Source: CAWAPS01 sp963783945 (lineage in GTDB: Bacteria; Actinomycetota; Acidimicrobiia; Acidimicrobiales; Palsa-688). From it: 64,000 nucleotides of DNA. Positions 26,797 through 36,515 of this stretch are shown piece after piece; the first letter of the stretch is position 1; the number at the start of each line of letters is the position of its first letter. A model generated the notes under the pieces. It had not been told where the DNA came from. It made no database searches and saw only the letters and a list, made by a program, of their open reading frames with translations. The DNA is taken from contig CAWAPS010000025.1 in NCBI GenBank assembly GCA_963783945.1, positions 1-64,000 of the forward strand. Reading direction: 5' to 3'. Position numbers and translations under genes: made by a program.

Positions 26797-26967
26797 GTGA
26801 CAGCCAGCTCCGCTGCCAACCAGGCCTCCTGGCAGCGACGAGTCGAAGCGCTCAGCGACGAGAACCAGCGCCTCCGTCACAAGGTCAAAGATCTAGAAGA
26901 CCTCGTCGCCAAGCTCTACGGGTTGCGACGTTCCGAGCAGTGTGGGGCTGCCACTCCCCGCAGCTAA
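26797..26967 (+). CDS. Small coiled-coil protein or C-terminal fragment
   Basis: A 56-residue frame from GTG at 26797. It reads WQRRVEALSDENQRLRHKVK DLEDLVAKLYGLRR, a strong leucine/charged heptad pattern, then a stop at 26965-26967. This resembles the C-terminal coil of small proteins encoded with Tn554-like transposases (DUF6262-like), but is too short for a firm call. An in-frame stop lies 18 bases upstream, so it cannot be longer here. Confidence 0.45.
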   Translation: MTASSAANQASWQRRVEALSDENQRLRHKVKDLEDLVAKLYGLRRSEQCGAATPRS

Positions 26968-27219
26968 CCCCGGCCCGCCTCCGGACTCCGGAACGTCGAT
27001 CGGAGCGGCTTCCGGATTTCTGCAGTGTCGGAGCCGGGGTGCTCAGATCGGATATGTCAGCAGATCGAGCGCGAACGACAGCGCATTGCGATATCGCCGT
27101 ACGCCGGCGCAGCTGACCCGATTCGCCAGAGTTGGACAGGGGCCGGACCGTCTAGCGGCCCATAATCACGCTGACATTGCGGGGTGTTCCGCGGGCACCT
27201 TGTCGAGCATGCGCTCTGC

Positions 27220-28268
27220 TTACGGCCTGCCCTCACCAATCTCCCCGCGCAGGAACCTCAGAGCGACCGCCGGATAAATGATCACTGACAGCAGTCCGGC
27301 CACGACCAGGGCTGCCGCCGTGCTGGGACGCTGATGCCCGGTTGCTACGCCGATCTCGGTAGCCACGATGATGAAAATCAGGTTGGTGGCCTGCATGAAG
27401 CCGGCGGCTACAGCTCGGGTCCGGCCGAACTGGTTGGTGTAGAGGAGGGCAGGCAGACCTCTCACCACCAACAAGGCGGTCAAGAACAGGGGGACATCGG
27501 TGATGGCGCGGCCGGAGTGGAACAACGCGGTTTCGCCGAGAGCGACCCCGGTGCTCACGAAGAAGATCGGTATGAGGAAACCGAAGCCGATAGCTTCCAG
27601 CTTCGAGCGGATGCCGAGGTCCTCTCCGTGAGCGTCTTGAACCGACCGCAGGATCAGGCCAGCTACAAACGCCCCCAGGATGGTGGCCAGCCCAAAGTGC
27701 TGGGCCAAGACCGCGAACGCCAGCGAAGGATGATCGACAGACGGACGCGCAGTTGTGAGCTGGACTCCTCGAGACGGACCACCACCGTGCGCAGGGCGGT
27801 CCAGCTGCGCACCCGCCTGATCGCCATCAATCCCAGCAATGCCCACACGATGAACAGACCGAGGAAGGCGAGCTCGGTTCCGGAGTTGCTGGCCTGGGCT
27901 GAGAAAAACAACGACAGCATGACCAACGGCACCAGCTCGGCGAAGGAGGCCGCGGTCATGATCAGCTGACCGAAGTCGGTGCCGGACTGGCCGGCGTCCT
28001 TGAGTATCGGCACCAGAATGCCGAGCGAGGTCGAAAGCAGGGTTATACCCACCAACAGACCGTCCTTGACCAGACCACCAGCCTGTAGCAAGTACGCCAC
28101 GCCGAGTGCCAGACCGGCGGAGACGACAAAGGCATGCCCCGCCAAGTCGACGGAATGGCGGTTCAGGAGCCGGAGGTCTATCTCATATCCGGCGAGGAAG
28201 AGTAGGTAGCCAAGTCCCAAGTCCGATACGACCCGCACCGCAGTGTCGAGGTGGACCCAGCCCAGCAC
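27220..28268 (-). pseudogene. Broken CPA2-family Na+(K+)/H+ antiporter
   Basis: The first frame (from 28268) reads LGWVHLDTAVRVVSDLGLGY LLFLAGYEIDLRLL and six more membrane segments to RLSI near 27725. The frame then shifts, continuing AFAVLAQHFGLATILGAFVA GLILRS ... IGFGFLIPIFFVSTGVALG to the stop at 27220. These are core motifs of CPA2 (KefB/GerN-like) antiporters. The first one or two membrane segments are also absent or scrambled upstream of 28268. No regulatory (RCK/TrkA) domain is present. Confidence 0.8.
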
Positions 28269-28460
28269 CGCGGGGCGGGCTCGACCTGCCGCCGAGGCGC
28301 CTCAACCATCCACTGCGGCGTCAGGTTCGCCAACCTCGACAACCAACGACCCGACACCCGGTTACACGGAGAATCTCTCGCCGAGCGGTGGCATAATCGA
28401 CCGTCCGTCGGATCGGGAACATTACTGGTGTCGTCCATCTATGTTAGAGGAGGGCGTTTT

Positions 28461-29606
28461 ATGGCTGCTCAGACCGAGGAGAGCGTCGCAGGGTACAGCA
28501 AGGGGTTCGCGTGGGGGGCGGGAAGCGGTGGCGGGCTAGGGACGGGTGCGACGGCGGACGCGTGGCGGCCGGTCCTGGTGGAGCTGCCGGCGGGCACGGT
28601 GGAGGTGACGGGTGGCAGGTGCTTTTCGCTGGCCCGGACGGCTTCTGGTGAGCTGTGGGCGTGGGGGTCGGGGCAGTGGGGTCAGTTGGGAGATGGTTCG
28701 ACCCGGGATCGGGTGCGGACCCCGGTGAAGGTGGCTCTGCCCGGGAGTCGCGAAGTGGCGGCGGTCGCGGCTGGTGATGAGCACGTGCTGGCGTTGAGCT
28801 CGGACGGCCAGGTTTGGGCGTGGGGGCGTAACTGGGCGGGTCAGCTCGGGGATGCCACGACAACCAACCGGACCACGCCCACGCCGGTGCGGAACGTCGG
28901 TCCGGTGATGTCGGTTGCGGCCGGAACCGATTTTTCGTTGGCGATGACGGTGAGTGGCGAGGTGCTGGCGTGGGGTTCCAACAGCAAGGGTCAGCTTGGA
29001 GTGGCGTTGTTGGGTGGCAGTCAGGCCACCCCGGTCACGTCTTCGCTTCCCGGTAGCTCGAAGGCGACAGGGGCGGCTGCGGGCTCTTCGAGTGCCTTGG
29101 TGCTCACCGAGTCGGGTGCGGTGGTGGAGATGGGTATTCCGGCCAACACGCCGCTGGCCGCGGCGGGGGTGACCGGGTCGCAGTCGAAGCCGAGGGAGGT
29201 CAGTATCCCCAGTCCTGTCATCGGTCTGGCCGCCGGGGTTGGTCACAATGTGGCTTTGACGAGCGCCGGTCAGGTGTACACGTGGGGGTCGAATAGTCGG
29301 GGTCAGTTGGGCGATAACAGTCGCGAGAGCGGTGCTGTCCCTGGTCGGGTGGTCGGCCCGGAGAGGATCAAGCACATCGCCGCCGGCGCCTTTCACACGG
29401 TTGCCATCGAGGAGACCGGGGAGATGTGGACCTGGGGGGATAACACCTTCGGCCAGGCCGGCGGTGGTTACCGCAATGATGTCGCCGCCACGCGGGTCGT
29501 CGCCAACATCGATGGCGACATCGTGCAGCTCGGCGCCGGCAGCTACCACAACATCATCGCCACTGGCTCCACGAGGCCGGCTGCACTCAGGTACGTCCGT
29601 CACTGA
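28461..29606 (+). CDS. RCC1-repeat beta-propeller protein
   Basis: 381 residues from the ATG at 28461, chosen for the GAGGAGGG ribosome-binding site 7 bases upstream. Seven RCC1-type repeats fill the protein (for example FSLARTASGELWAWGSGQWG QLGDG and VALTSAGQVYTWGSNSRGQL GDNS), forming one complete propeller. The fourth and fifth repeats are degenerate. No signal peptide or other domain is seen. It lies 36 bp upstream of the 1258-residue gene on the same strand, so the two are probably co-transcribed. Bacterial RCC1 proteins have varied and mostly unknown partners. Confidence 0.88.
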   Translation: MAAQTEESVAGYSKGFAWGAGSGGGLGTGATADAWRPVLVELPAGTVEVTGGRCFSLARTASGELWAWGSGQWGQLGDGSTRDRVRTPVKVALPGSREVAAVAAGDEHVLALSSDGQVWAWGRNWAGQLGDATTTNRTTPTPVRNVGPVMSVAAGTDFSLAMTVSGEVLAWGSNSKGQLGVALLGGSQATPVTSSLPGSSKATGAAAGSSSALVLTESGAVVEMGIPANTPLAAAGVTGSQSKPREVSIPSPVIGLAAGVGHNVALTSAGQVYTWGSNSRGQLGDNSRESGAVPGRVVGPERIKHIAAGAFHTVAIEETGEMWTWGDNTFGQAGGGYRNDVAATRVVANIDGDIVQLGAGSYHNIIATGSTRPAALRYVRH

Positions 29607-29642
29607 GGGTCTCGTTATCTCACTGGAAGGAACCCTTCAATC

Positions 29643-32600
29643 ATGACGTCCACCATGCCTGATCGAGCCGACAATAACCTTCCCGCCCCGATGCAGCCGA
29701 TGAGGCGGCGCACCGCGCTCAAGACCGACGGTATCGGCGCCCCGGCTGGTCTGCGGGCCGCCGCCGGGACGCTCGGACCGGCCTCCTCCGCTCTCGCCGG
29801 CACCCCGAACCGGGCCACCCGGCGACGCTTGGGCAACGCCGGTGACGCTCCTGACGCGAACGAATCGTTGGACCCGACCGGGACGCCGGTGCTCAACCCG
29901 ACGCCGTACTCCCTGGAGGCATCGTGTGAGCTGAGCGACGACTACTTCTCGACGTATGGAGTTGTCCTCGGCGACGCCGACGATCTGGTCTTGCCCTTCA
30001 CCGGCCCGGACGGCTCCGAAGCCCTCGTCCTGGCCAACCAGAACCTTTACTATCTGCACCGCGATCCCGGCCAGCCGGGCGGCTGGACGTACATCCAGGT
30101 CGATATCATATCTCCACCCCCCTACACCGACAGCACACCGACCGTGTCTGCCGCGGTGGCTGCGAATAACTCTGATCAGGTCTTCATGGGGGCCGTGCAG
30201 TCCTACGGGGGACAGGACTACTTCATCGCCTACCAGCGACAAGACGACGGCAGCTTCGGTCAACTGCAGCCTGACAGGTGGGACGGGTCCGGACAGTGGC
30301 CGCCGCTCGACAGCGGTACGCCTACGGCCATCAAGGCTTCGGTCTCCGGCGACGGCGCCACGGTGACGTTCTACGCGGTCAGTGGGAACGGCACCGTCTA
30401 CCAATGGCAGGTCTACGAGAACGAAGACAACGGCATGGTCTGGTCGTCGTTCGTGATGGACTCCCTCCAGGGTCAGGTCCAACCCACCGACGCCTTCGTC
30501 ATCAGCAGCCTCCACGCACCCTGGGACAGATGCGGCGTCGCCATACTCGACGCCGGGGGCGATCTCACCTGGTACCAGCAGACCGGCACGACCTCCTACG
30601 ACACCATCGGCACAACCATGGACAACGGAATCGGTGTGTCCAACGTGATCTGGGTGGTGCCCAGTCCCGACACCACCGCAGAGTTCCCCTGCTACGTGTT
30701 CCAGGACAAAAACGGCGGCCTCCACTTCAGCTACCAGGGCGAGATCCAAGACGTCATGGATGATGTCGGTGACACCGCCGGCGCCGGTCGGGCCGCAGCC
30801 TGGATGGTCCCCGGCTCGCTGCCCGACGAGGAGCTGTTCCACTTTGTCTACATCGACCAGGACAACGACAACACCGCCAACGTCCTCACACAGGCGGAGG
30901 ACGGGTCTTACACCCCCCTCATCCCCCTCCGGCCTCACCTGCTACGCCTGTACAACTCGCCCAGTGACCCGACCGAGGGGACGTTGTTTGTCGTAGACGA
31001 GGCTCTGACATTGAACGTCCTGTCCAGAGACGGCAGTACCGGCGTCTGGCAGATGAGTCCCGTCTACCAACAGAGCCCGCAGACCAACGCCCTCGACTGC
31101 TGGCGGACGCAGATCACGGTGACCGACGCCAACGGCAGCGCCGTGCTCAACGCCCCCGTGCGGCTCACCTCGAACCTGCCGATCGGCGCCTGGCTCGCCC
31201 CCAGCAGCAACGCCTTCTTCGGGACGGCCCCGGTGACCCTGACCGCTGACACCCAGGGGCATCTCACCTTCAGCGTGCCCGCCGTCGAACTCGATACGGC
31301 CAGCTTGGTCGCACAAGTCCTCGACTCCAACGGCAATCCTAGCGGTGACCCCCTCACGATCACGCCCGACTTCGACGTGCACAACTACATGCAGGGCAGC
31401 ACGCCCATCAACCAGCTGTCGAACCTGGACGGGTCGGCCGTCCTCGACGCGAAGGCGTCGGATGGCAGCGCGCTCCTCTCGGTGGTTACGACGATCAAGG
31501 ACCCGACAACGCGCAGTCAGGCGGCCGCGGCTGTCGCCTCGGCGATCAACCACGCCGCGGCCGCCGGGCTCGGCTCCGTCCCCACCAGTCCCACCGATGC
31601 CCGGTCGGTGAAGTTCGACCTGACTGGTGCCACGCCCACCTGGGAGACCTCCACCACCCCAGGAACCTACCAGCCGCCAACGAGCGCGGTCGGCGGCCTA
31701 TCGGACTTCTGGGACGGTGCCAAGAACGACGCCGAGTCGGTGTACCACGGACTGCGCCACGGCGCCATGGAGTTTAAGCAGCTGGTCAACAACTTCGACA
31801 GCGACCTCAAGAGGTGGTCGGTTCAGGTATTGGTGGACATCGAGGGCGCCGCACAGGTGCTGGCCTGGGACATCCAGAACGTCACCGATGCCATCCACGC
31901 CATCAGCAGCTTCTTCCACTCCCTCGGTTCAGATGTGGAGGAAGCGTGGAACTGGCTGAAACACTTCGTGCTCAACACCTTCAAGGACACCGCTGCCACC
32001 GCCACCGTCATCGAAGGTTGGTTCGACAGCGCCGCCGACGCCTTCACCGACGTGATCAACAACCTCGAGACCCTGATTGACGGCTGGTTCGCCCACGAGA
32101 AGCAGACCATCACGAACCAGCTGACCGCACTGTCGAACGACACCGAGAAGATGCTCTTCGGCAGCTCGGTCCCGTGGCCTGCGCCAGCGACCAACAACAG
32201 CAGCAACACGGCGGCGATCATGTCCGACCTGTCCAAGGGCATCACGGAGGTCGGAACAGTCCTCCACTACGCCTCGGGCGCCTGGCTATGGGACAAAATC
32301 AAGAAGTACCTCCCCGACAGCATGGATCCCTTCCAATCCGACGCCGGTGTCATCTCCGCCATCGAAGCCCTGGCAGCAAAGATCACCGACGACCTCATCA
32401 GCACCCTCGAAGACGCCGGCAACCTCATCTACACGGCCTGGAGCGACTTCACAGACCGGGCAGGACTCAACGCAGGCTCCGTCAGCAAGCTTTTCTCCGC
32501 CATCGACTCGGCACTCGATGATCTCCTGAAGATCGCCGACGACCTGATCGACGGCGTCCTCAACGTACTAAAGGCCGTCGTGGCCGCCATGAGCAATCTG

Positions 32601-33419
32601 CTCAACTACCAGTTCAACGATATCCCGACGATCATCGGCGATATCCTCAAGGCCGCCGGCATCGATCCCACCATGAGCGTCAAGCATCTCGTGGCTCTCA
32701 TCGTGTCGTTCCCCGCCTGCGTGATCAACTCGGCGTTGAACCGTGGCCCTCTGATCCCGACAACCACCGAGACCGCGGTCTCCGGCGGTGGGCCCGACCC
32801 GTGGGGCATCGCGCTCAACCTGCTCTCGGGAATAGCGCAGTTTATTTGGAGCCTCGTCGACGAGATCGAAGACTCGACCGCGGTCAAGAACAATACCAAA
32901 GGCACTACGGATAAGTATCCGGCCTGGTATGACGTTCTCGACATGGTAATACCAGTGGGCCTTACTATCCTGCAGTGGCCTGGTCAGCCTTCAAAGGACA
33001 AGAAGACCCAGCCGCCGATCACCACCTCTATAAACGAGAATACGCCCGACGGCGATCTTCTGAAATGGAATATGGTGGCCGGACTCCTCCCTGCCCTTGT
33101 GCAGTTCGCTGTCGGTGTGGTGACCAACGACAAGACCACACCGTCCCCATACGTGCAGACAATCGTAAATACAGGATGCGGCGCCGGCTCCATGATCATG
33201 GCCAGCATGTGGAACTGGGCCAACGAACAAAGCGGCACCACCGACGTCGGCGGCATCCTGGGCGCCGCCAGCTACCTCGGCAGCCCACTACTCATCAAAT
33301 CGCTCGTGGACGGCACCGACGGCGTGTCGCTCGGCATCAAGCTGCTGATCGATGTCGTAGGCAACTACGGGGCGGCACTCTGCTACATGGTCGCGTTCGC
33401 AGAAGCGACAGGACTCTGA
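29643..33419 (+). CDS. 1258-residue putative Tat-exported propeller/helical protein, unknown family
   Basis: Not recognised as a known family. The N-terminus (MQPMRRRTALKTDGIGAPAG L...) looks like a weakened twin-arginine signal. Residues about 95-480 have repeated strand motifs with Asp/Gly turns (DQVFMGAVQS, YFIAYQRQDDG, LFHFVYIDQDND), suggesting a beta-propeller or lectin-like domain. Residues about 500-600 look like an Ig/Big sandwich (ITVTDANGSAVLNAPVRLTS). Residues about 640-1050 are amphipathic helices (FWDGAKNDAESVYHGLRHGA, AWNWLKHFVLNTFKDTAATA). The last 89 residues are Gly/Ala-rich and hydrophobic, and their DNA is duplicated at 40.15 kb. A secreted multi-domain effector or pore-former is possible, but this is inference. 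Confidence 0.75.
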   Translation: MTSTMPDRADNNLPAPMQPMRRRTALKTDGIGAPAGLRAAAGTLGPASSALAGTPNRATRRRLGNAGDAPDANESLDPTGTPVLNPTPYSLEASCELSDDYFSTYGVVLGDADDLVLPFTGPDGSEALVLANQNLYYLHRDPGQPGGWTYIQVDIISPPPYTDSTPTVSAAVAANNSDQVFMGAVQSYGGQDYFIAYQRQDDGSFGQLQPDRWDGSGQWPPLDSGTPTAIKASVSGDGATVTFYAVSGNGTVYQWQVYENEDNGMVWSSFVMDSLQGQVQPTDAFVISSLHAPWDRCGVAILDAGGDLTWYQQTGTTSYDTIGTTMDNGIGVSNVIWVVPSPDTTAEFPCYVFQDKNGGLHFSYQGEIQDVMDDVGDTAGAGRAAAWMVPGSLPDEELFHFVYIDQDNDNTANVLTQAEDGSYTPLIPLRPHLLRLYNSPSDPTEGTLFVVDEALTLNVLSRDGSTGVWQMSPVYQQSPQTNALDCWRTQITVTDANGSAVLNAPVRLTSNLPIGAWLAPSSNAFFGTAPVTLTADTQGHLTFSVPAVELDTASLVAQVLDSNGNPSGDPLTITPDFDVHNYMQGSTPINQLSNLDGSAVLDAKASDGSALLSVVTTIKDPTTRSQAAAAVASAINHAAAAGLGSVPTSPTDARSVKFDLTGATPTWETSTTPGTYQPPTSAVGGLSDFWDGAKNDAESVYHGLRHGAMEFKQLVNNFDSDLKRWSVQVLVDIEGAAQVLAWDIQNVTDAIHAISSFFHSLGSDVEEAWNWLKHFVLNTFKDTAATATVIEGWFDSAADAFTDVINNLETLIDGWFAHEKQTITNQLTALSNDTEKMLFGSSVPWPAPATNNSSNTAAIMSDLSKGITEVGTVLHYASGAWLWDKIKKYLPDSMDPFQSDAGVISAIEALAAKITDDLISTLEDAGNLIYTAWSDFTDRAGLNAGSVSKLFSAIDSALDDLLKIADDLIDGVLNVLKAVVAAMSNLLNYQFNDIPTIIGDILKAAGIDPTMSVKHLVALIVSFPACVINSALNRGPLIPTTTETAVSGGGPDPWGIALNLLSGIAQFIWSLVDEIEDSTAVKNNTKGTTDKYPAWYDVLDMVIPVGLTILQWPGQPSKDKKTQPPITTSINENTPDGDLLKWNMVAGLLPALVQFAVGVVTNDKTTPSPYVQTIVNTGCGAGSMIMASMWNWANEQSGTTDVGGILGAASYLGSPLLIKSLVDGTDGVSLGIKLLIDVVGNYGAALCYMVAFAEATGL

Positions 33420-33802
33420 GCCCGCATGCCAGGCCGCCTATGAGGTCCTGTACGGCATCAGATCCATCTCCGGGCGGCGCCCGCCGACCGTCCCCCTCGT
33501 GTGGTAGTTCCAAAAAAGTCGCTAAACGTGTGCTGGCCGCCAACCCCTCCAGCCAAACAGGGTGCTGAAAATCGACTGTTCGGGCGCCGGTGGGCCTCTC
33601 CCGGAGTGGGGCTTTCCCAGTGGGATCTCGGCGACGGCCTTGAAGGACCGTTCCGACGCGTGTGCGGGTGTCTTTGAGGCTCTGCCAAGACCCCGGATCG
33701 GTCCGAGGCCTGCCGTGGGCGCTCATCGCATCGCCAAGGCGATGGTCGATGCGTCCCACACCACTCACCCGTCAAAGTTCAGACCCTGTCACGAAAGTGC
33801 CG
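33148..33802. repeat. 650-bp direct repeat, copy 1
   Basis: Covers codons 1170-1258 of the 1258-residue gene plus about 380 bp downstream (including CGTGCTGGCCGCCAACCCCT). It matches 40151-40801 in the same orientation with scattered substitutions and a few small indels, roughly 90% by eye. Confidence 0.9.
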
Positions 33803-34240
33803 TTGGAGGCGCACGTCCGACCGCTTGGTTTCTCGAGCAAGCCAGCGCCTGGACACATGTAGTCAGCGGAGTTCGCAGCGCCGACGAAGACTCGTGGCCC
33901 ATGCGGGATCTGGGGATCCTGCTTTGAGAAGCAAGTCCGGTGACGATCACGCTGAGTGGCCCCTGCCGGCAGCCACCCTCGACCAGTCGGCCGACCGGGT
34001 TGGGGCGATAACGACCGGGCAATGTCTGACTCTCGGAGCGTCAGCGCCGTCGGTGCGCAGCAAGTCAGGATGTCCGATCTGGAGCAGCCGGCCGGTGTTG
34101 GCGCTTACGATCTCAAGCGCGCAACACTGGGCTGGGCTGGCGGAAGATCGCCGGTTCCGCGCTCTCCCGCGGCCTTGTGTCGTCCGCCACTAGTAGGGGA
34201 GCACCGGTCCGCCATCGGCATGGGGCCGGGTCGGAGCTGA
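33803..34240. other. No convincing gene
   Basis: Sequence after the direct repeat and before the convergent PrsW-like gene. Several frames are open, none with a recognisable domain. Confidence 0.5.
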
Positions 34241-35153
34241 TCAAGCCGCATGGGCCGATTGATGAGCAGTGGAGGACTGCGATCGGCGCAGCTGGTGGCT
34301 GGTGATGGCGAGCAGGCTGAGGCTGGTTGCGGCGATGAGGACGTAGGCCGGCGTGGTGGTTGCACTGTCCCAGGCGGTGTGCAGAGCGACGGCTGTAGCG
34401 AAGCAGGCGGCCAGCAGGGCGAGGGCGCGGGGTCGCCAGCGGTGGCGGGCGGCGTGCCAGAGTGCGGCTGCGGATATGCCGGTCCAGGCCATGTGGGTCG
34501 CTGGGCTGAAGAACCCTCGCTGCAAAAGTAGTCCTTCTACGCCGACGAGATTCTGGTGGGATTGGAGTAGGGCAACGCCGCTGTATCCCATGGTTTCCAT
34601 GGCTGCGAAGCCGGCTCCGCGGGCCACACCGATGAGCAGGCCGTCGGATGGTCGGCGGTGACGGGTGAAGAGGAGGATAGCGAGGGGGGCGATCGGCTTC
34701 GCTGCTTCTTCTGCGAGGGAGACGGCGATGGTGGGGAGGGTGTCGAGGCGTTGGAGAGTGTCGTATTCGATGAGCCCGGCGGTCACTACTCCGATCACGC
34801 CTCCGACGAAGGCGACGAGCGTGACGGTTGCCGTGTCGACGTCGTAGTCGAGGCGCAGCCCGTAGATGAAGGTGACGAACGCGGCGGGCACGGCCACCGC
34901 ACCGAGCAGGACTAGGGAGGGCAGGAGGTTGGGGTTGTGGGTGGTCGCCAGTACGCGGCTGACGATCTCGAACAGCCCGAGACCAACCGTGAGGACGATC
35001 AGCCACGCCCAGCGGTTGAGGGTGGGGTTTTGGGTATCTTGCGGGCTGTGCCGAGGTGCCCGCGACCCCCGCTGTGGACAGCGGGGGTGCGGGAGCCTGG
35101 GCGAGAGCCGCGGGTGAGTCGTTGTCGATGACTTCCACGACGCTGGCGGTCAT
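34241..35153 (-). pseudogene. PrsW-like intramembrane metalloprotease, probable N-terminal frameshift
   Basis: The main frame, ending at 34241, has the PrsW/CAAX-like metal motifs: EEAAKP, GAGFAAMETMGYS, THMAWTGISAAALWH and LHTAWDSA, with about eight membrane segments. Membrane sequence continues upstream of the first ATG (34897) as NRWAWLIVLTVGLGLFEIVS, in the same frame but without ATG. The start at 35153 (TASVVEVIDNDSPAALAQAP) overlaps the upstream stop (ATGA) but is in another frame, so one indel near 35030-35060 is likely. PrsW proteases cleave membrane-bound anti-sigma factors or secreted peptides. Confidence 0.72.
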
Positions 35154-35690
35154 TTCTTGGAGCTGACCGGGTTGGACACCGTGACGACCACGGTGTTGGA
35201 CTGGCCGCCGTTGTAGTGGGCGTCGCCGGGGTAGGAGGCGCTCAGCGGGTGGGTACCGACCGGCAGGGTGGCGCTGACGGAGGTCAGGATCGCGTACCCA
35301 TCTTGGATGGGTGCGCGGCCCAGGACCTGGTTGATGTCGCTGTAAAAGGTGACGGTGCCGGTGGCGTCTGCAGGCGTCCGCACGACGAGCGAGGTGGGGT
35401 TCTCGCCGGTTGTGAGGACGGTGCCCGACACGGAGAGGGTCGGGGCCGGCGCGGCTTTGGTCACCGCCACGGTGAACACGTTGGAGTCACCCGGGTTGTA
35501 GTGGGTGTCACCGCCCCACGAGGCCTGCAGGTCGTGGTTGCCGATCTCCAGGGGAACGTCCGGGTTGGGGAGGGTGGCCGTGCCGTCGTAGATGGTGGCG
35601 GTATCCAGGCCCCGGCATAGCGATCCTGGTCCGGTGCTCCCGTCGCAGCCGCCGCGGGTGGCGTCGCTCGACCAGATCGATAGTGAGATC
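35150..35690 (-). CDS. Bacterial Ig-like (Big_3-type) domain protein, start unclear
   Basis: Two consecutive Ig-like repeats can be read: DTATIYDGTATLPNPDVPLE IGNHDLQASWGGDTHYNPGD SNVFTVAVTK and VTFYSDINQVLGRAPIQDGY ...GTHPLSASYPGDAHYNGGQS NTVVVTVSNP. This is the extracellular GTHTLTATYSGD-type repeat. The stop at 35150 overlaps the PrsW start, so the pair is an operon. Frame continues upstream of the first ATG (35479) to about 35690 with no clear start or signal peptide, so the 5' end is truncated or frameshifted. Confidence 0.65.
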
Positions 35691-36212
35691 TCACGTGAGG
35701 CCCGCCGGTCCGATCCCGATGGCGGCTATGACCTCGAGCATGGCCCTGGGCACAGGTGGTCGGGGGGCGAGGGCGGCGACCGGGGCGATGACCAGCGCTC
35801 CGCTAAACGAGATGATCGGCATGAGAAAGCTCGTTGGTTTCGGGGCCGCGATGGCGTCTTTCGGTTTGGTGACGGCACTGACGAGGATACGCGGTGTCTC
35901 GGCTAGAGGTGCATGCGACGCGGAACGGTTGGTGAGATAGCTGCTGTTCTCCGCTTGAGAATGGCGAGAGCCGTATATCGACATTCCGGACCGACATGGC
36001 ACCCTCGGCGGCATCGACCTCTTGCTCCTCGAGGTCCAGCCTCGGGGCGGAGCGAGGGCCCGCCACCCCGGTCTCGACCGGGCTGAGCGCCATGTCATAG
36101 GGCCACCACGAGGGCCGGGCTACCTTTGCCGGTCGCGGCTGGGTGCTCTGGGCTCGCTTTCAACGGCCAGCCGGGGTGGTCCGTGGTTCGGTGACTGGGT
36201 GGCGGTCGGCGG
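35691..36212. other. No firm gene; possible membrane-protein fragment
   Basis: A minus-strand frame ending at 35691 contains hydrophobic stretches (FLMPIISFSGALVIAPVAAL and AMLEVIAAIGIGPAGL) that could be two membrane helices, in a different frame from the Ig-like gene that follows. It may be the missing start region of that gene or unrelated. The remainder to 36212 shows nothing recognisable. Confidence 0.35.
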
Positions 36213-36389
36213 TCATTGCCCGACTTCACGGTCCGGCCCTGGGTCTGCGCACTGGCGGCAGAGGCGCTCGATGTGGGCGATGAGTTCCATAGCTCCGCTG
36301 AAGGCGTGCTGGTTGGCGCGGGCCGGGGTACCCACCGAGCCGGTCAGCCGGCTGTCAGGTCCGACGGTTACGTCCAGGAGTATCTTCAT
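36213..36389 (-). CDS. Small conserved-looking protein downstream of LuxR gene
   Basis: A 58-residue frame: MKILLDVTVGPDSRLTGSVG TPARANQHAFSGAMELIAHI ERLCRQ, ending DREVGQ. It starts with ATG at 36387-36389, about 125 bp after the stop of the LuxR ATPase gene and on the same strand. A decayed relative (MEVIVDVARSSQGYPTGTVR PA) lies at 39552-39647 after a LuxR fragment, so the pairing has been kept at least twice. The alternating strand/helix pattern suggests a compact folded protein. Function unknown. Confidence 0.65.
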   Translation of the reverse strand: MKILLDVTVGPDSRLTGSVGTPARANQHAFSGAMELIAHIERLCRQCADPGPDREVGQ

Positions 36390-36515
36390 GGAGTCAGCAT
36401 GCGCCCTTCCGGCCGAGATGGCCCTAGGTGGAGTCCCTAGTTGTGGGGGCCTGTTTCCTCAGCGGTCTTGGCCGCGTCGGATCGCTGGAGCCGGGTGTGG
36501 CGTCCGGCGGGCTCT

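Noticed and set aside
28251..28460. Upstream extension of the RCC1 gene
   Set aside because: The added 70 residues are not RCC1-like and overlap the broken antiporter; the ATG at 28461 has a strong ribosome-binding site.
30942..31553. Minus-strand frame inside the 1258-residue gene
   Set aside because: Antisense shadow; the plus strand has the continuous domain pattern.
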